Assembly: GCF_900187405.1 (NCBI RefSeq) | Contig: NZ_LT896716.1 | Coordinates: forward strand, 372,001 to 436,000 | Reading direction: 5' to 3' | Origin: Geobacter sp. DSM 9736 | GTDB lineage: Bacteria > Desulfobacterota > Desulfuromonadia > Geobacterales > Geobacteraceae | DNA length: 64,000 nucleotides | Shown: positions 63,145-64,000 of the stretch, piece by piece | How the letters are laid out: each line of letters opens with the position of its first letter | How positions within the stretch are numbered: the stretch's first letter is position 1 | Position numbers and translations under genes: made by a program | The notes under the pieces: generated by a model | Databases searched by the model: none | Told to the model about the DNA's origin: nothing | The model's input: only the letters and a program-made list of their open reading frames with translations

Positions 63145-64000
63145 TTGCTGAACAGACTGTTCCTCCTACTGCTTCTCTTGATACTCGCCATCCCCGCGGC
63201 TCATGCCGACGACGAGAGGGTCGTCGAAGTGCTCGTGAAGGGCAACCGGCGCATTGAGGCCGCCGCTATTGCAAATGTGCTGAAGACCACTGCCGGCAGC
63301 TATCTTTTTCCGGAGCAGGTGGACGAAGATGTCCGCGCCATCTTCCGGCTCGGCCATTTCCAGGACGTAAAGGCCGAGATCAGCCGGGGGGACAAAGGGA
63401 CTGTCCTTACCTTCCTAGTCACCGAGAAGCCGGTCGTTCGTGAGATCCGCATTGAGGGAAACAAGGAAGTCTCTACGGAAAAAATCAGGGAAGTGCTGGA
63501 GATCAGGACCAATACCATCTACTCCCCCAATGATGTCGCTAAGAGCATCAAGAAGGTCAAGAAGCTCTATGCAGACGACGGTTACTACCTTGCGGAGATC
63601 GACACCCGCACGGAGAAGCGGTCCGCCAACGAGGTGAGGGTTCTGCTGACTGTAAAGGAGGGGGACAAGGTCCTCATCCGGAAGATACTCTTCGAGGGAA
63701 ACAGGGCCTTTTCCGATCGCAAGCTGAAGAAGGTTATGGAAACCAACGAGAAAGGCTGGTTTTCATGGCTTACCAGTTCGGGTACCTATAAGGAAGAAGT
63801 ACTGAAAAACGACGCGAACCTGATTGCCGACCTCTACTACAACAACGGGTATGTCAACGTGAAGGTGGGCGAGCCGGTCGTGACGGTAATGCCCGACAAG
63901 CGGGGCCTTGAAGTCCGCATCGGCATCACCGAGGGTGAGCAGTTCAGTGTAGGCGCTCTCGGCTTCAAGGGTGACCTTCTCGAATCCGAAGCAGAACTGG
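63145..64000 (+). CDS. bamA: Outer membrane protein assembly factor BamA (3' end outside window)
   Basis: The frame is open to the window edge, so only 285 residues are seen. The start is a TTG at 63145 with AAGGTGAGGG at 63131-63140; an ATG at 63128 is in a frame that hits a stop after seven codons. A signal peptide (ending AAHA) is followed by successive POTRA domains, each with the V-x-x-I-x-(F/I)-x-G-N pattern (VLVKGNRRI, EIRIEGNKEV, KILFEGNRAF). The beta-barrel is not in the window. BamA folds outer-membrane proteins. Confidence 0.95.
   Translation, partial: MLNRLFLLLLLLILAIPAAHADDERVVEVLVKGNRRIEAAAIANVLKTTAGSYLFPEQVDEDVRAIFRLGHFQDVKAEISRGDKGTVLTFLVTEKPVVREIRIEGNKEVSTEKIREVLEIRTNTIYSPNDVAKSIKKVKKLYADDGYYLAEIDTRTEKRSANEVRVLLTVKEGDKVLIRKILFEGNRAFSDRKLKKVMETNEKGWFSWLTSSGTYKEEVLKNDANLIADLYYNNGYVNVKVGEPVVTVMPDKRGLEVRIGITEGEQFSVGALGFKGDLLESEAEL

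Overview
The window looks like chromosomal DNA from a Geobacter-like bacterium (Desulfuromonadota). The evidence is GC-rich coding sequence, a sigma54-type response regulator, several two-haem cytochromes, a GEMM-like riboswitch in front of a small protein resembling the GSU3473 family, a lysS-lolC-lolD-bamA gene order, and cyclic-dinucleotide-related proteins (PilZ, HD-GYP, HD). The taxonomic call is inferred from protein families and gene order, not from a marker search.

Positions 1-14.4 kb form an accessory redox locus. A histidine kinase (cut by the left edge) and a sigma54-dependent response regulator precede a mostly co-directional set of exported proteins: two paralogous secreted proteins of unknown function, a lipoprotein, a Tat-exported multicopper-oxidase-like protein, a second multicopper-oxidase-like protein without a signal peptide, a large MauG/cytochrome c peroxidase-like dihaem protein and a HAF-repeat lipoprotein ending at a strong terminator. 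The two copper proteins keep complementary copper-ligand motifs and may be halves of one enzyme. This is the best candidate for an undescribed system.

Positions 14.4-32 kb hold an 800-base palindrome-rich intergenic island, a DUF255 protein, an HNH protein, an AMIN-domain protein, murJ, ogt, mntP, a dihaem cytochrome, two small Cys-rich proteins, msrA, a riboswitch-controlled small gene, an MsbA-type ABC transporter, an exported glycosidase, a PilZ protein and an acyl-CoA synthetase. Two families of short elements with imperfect terminal inverted repeats (three copies of A, two of B) are scattered through 9-26 kb. They share an internal hairpin that occurs with or without the same 17-18 bp insert.

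Positions 32-64 kb are mainly housekeeping: an HD hydrolase, a Tim44-domain protein, trmL, serA, a GT-C-like membrane protein, DAHP synthase, NAD salvage genes (pncA, pncB) around an iron-sulfur membrane protein, eno, a pgpH-ybeY-dgkA/PAP2-corC-lnt-prfB run (prfB with its programmed +1 frameshift), a SPOR-NlpC lipoprotein, DUF1015, an FKBP lipoprotein, an RCC1 lipoprotein, wrbA, an HD-GYP protein, and the lysS-lolC-lolD-bamA operon, with bamA running off the right edge. I found no rRNA, tRNA or CRISPR array and no transposase gene.
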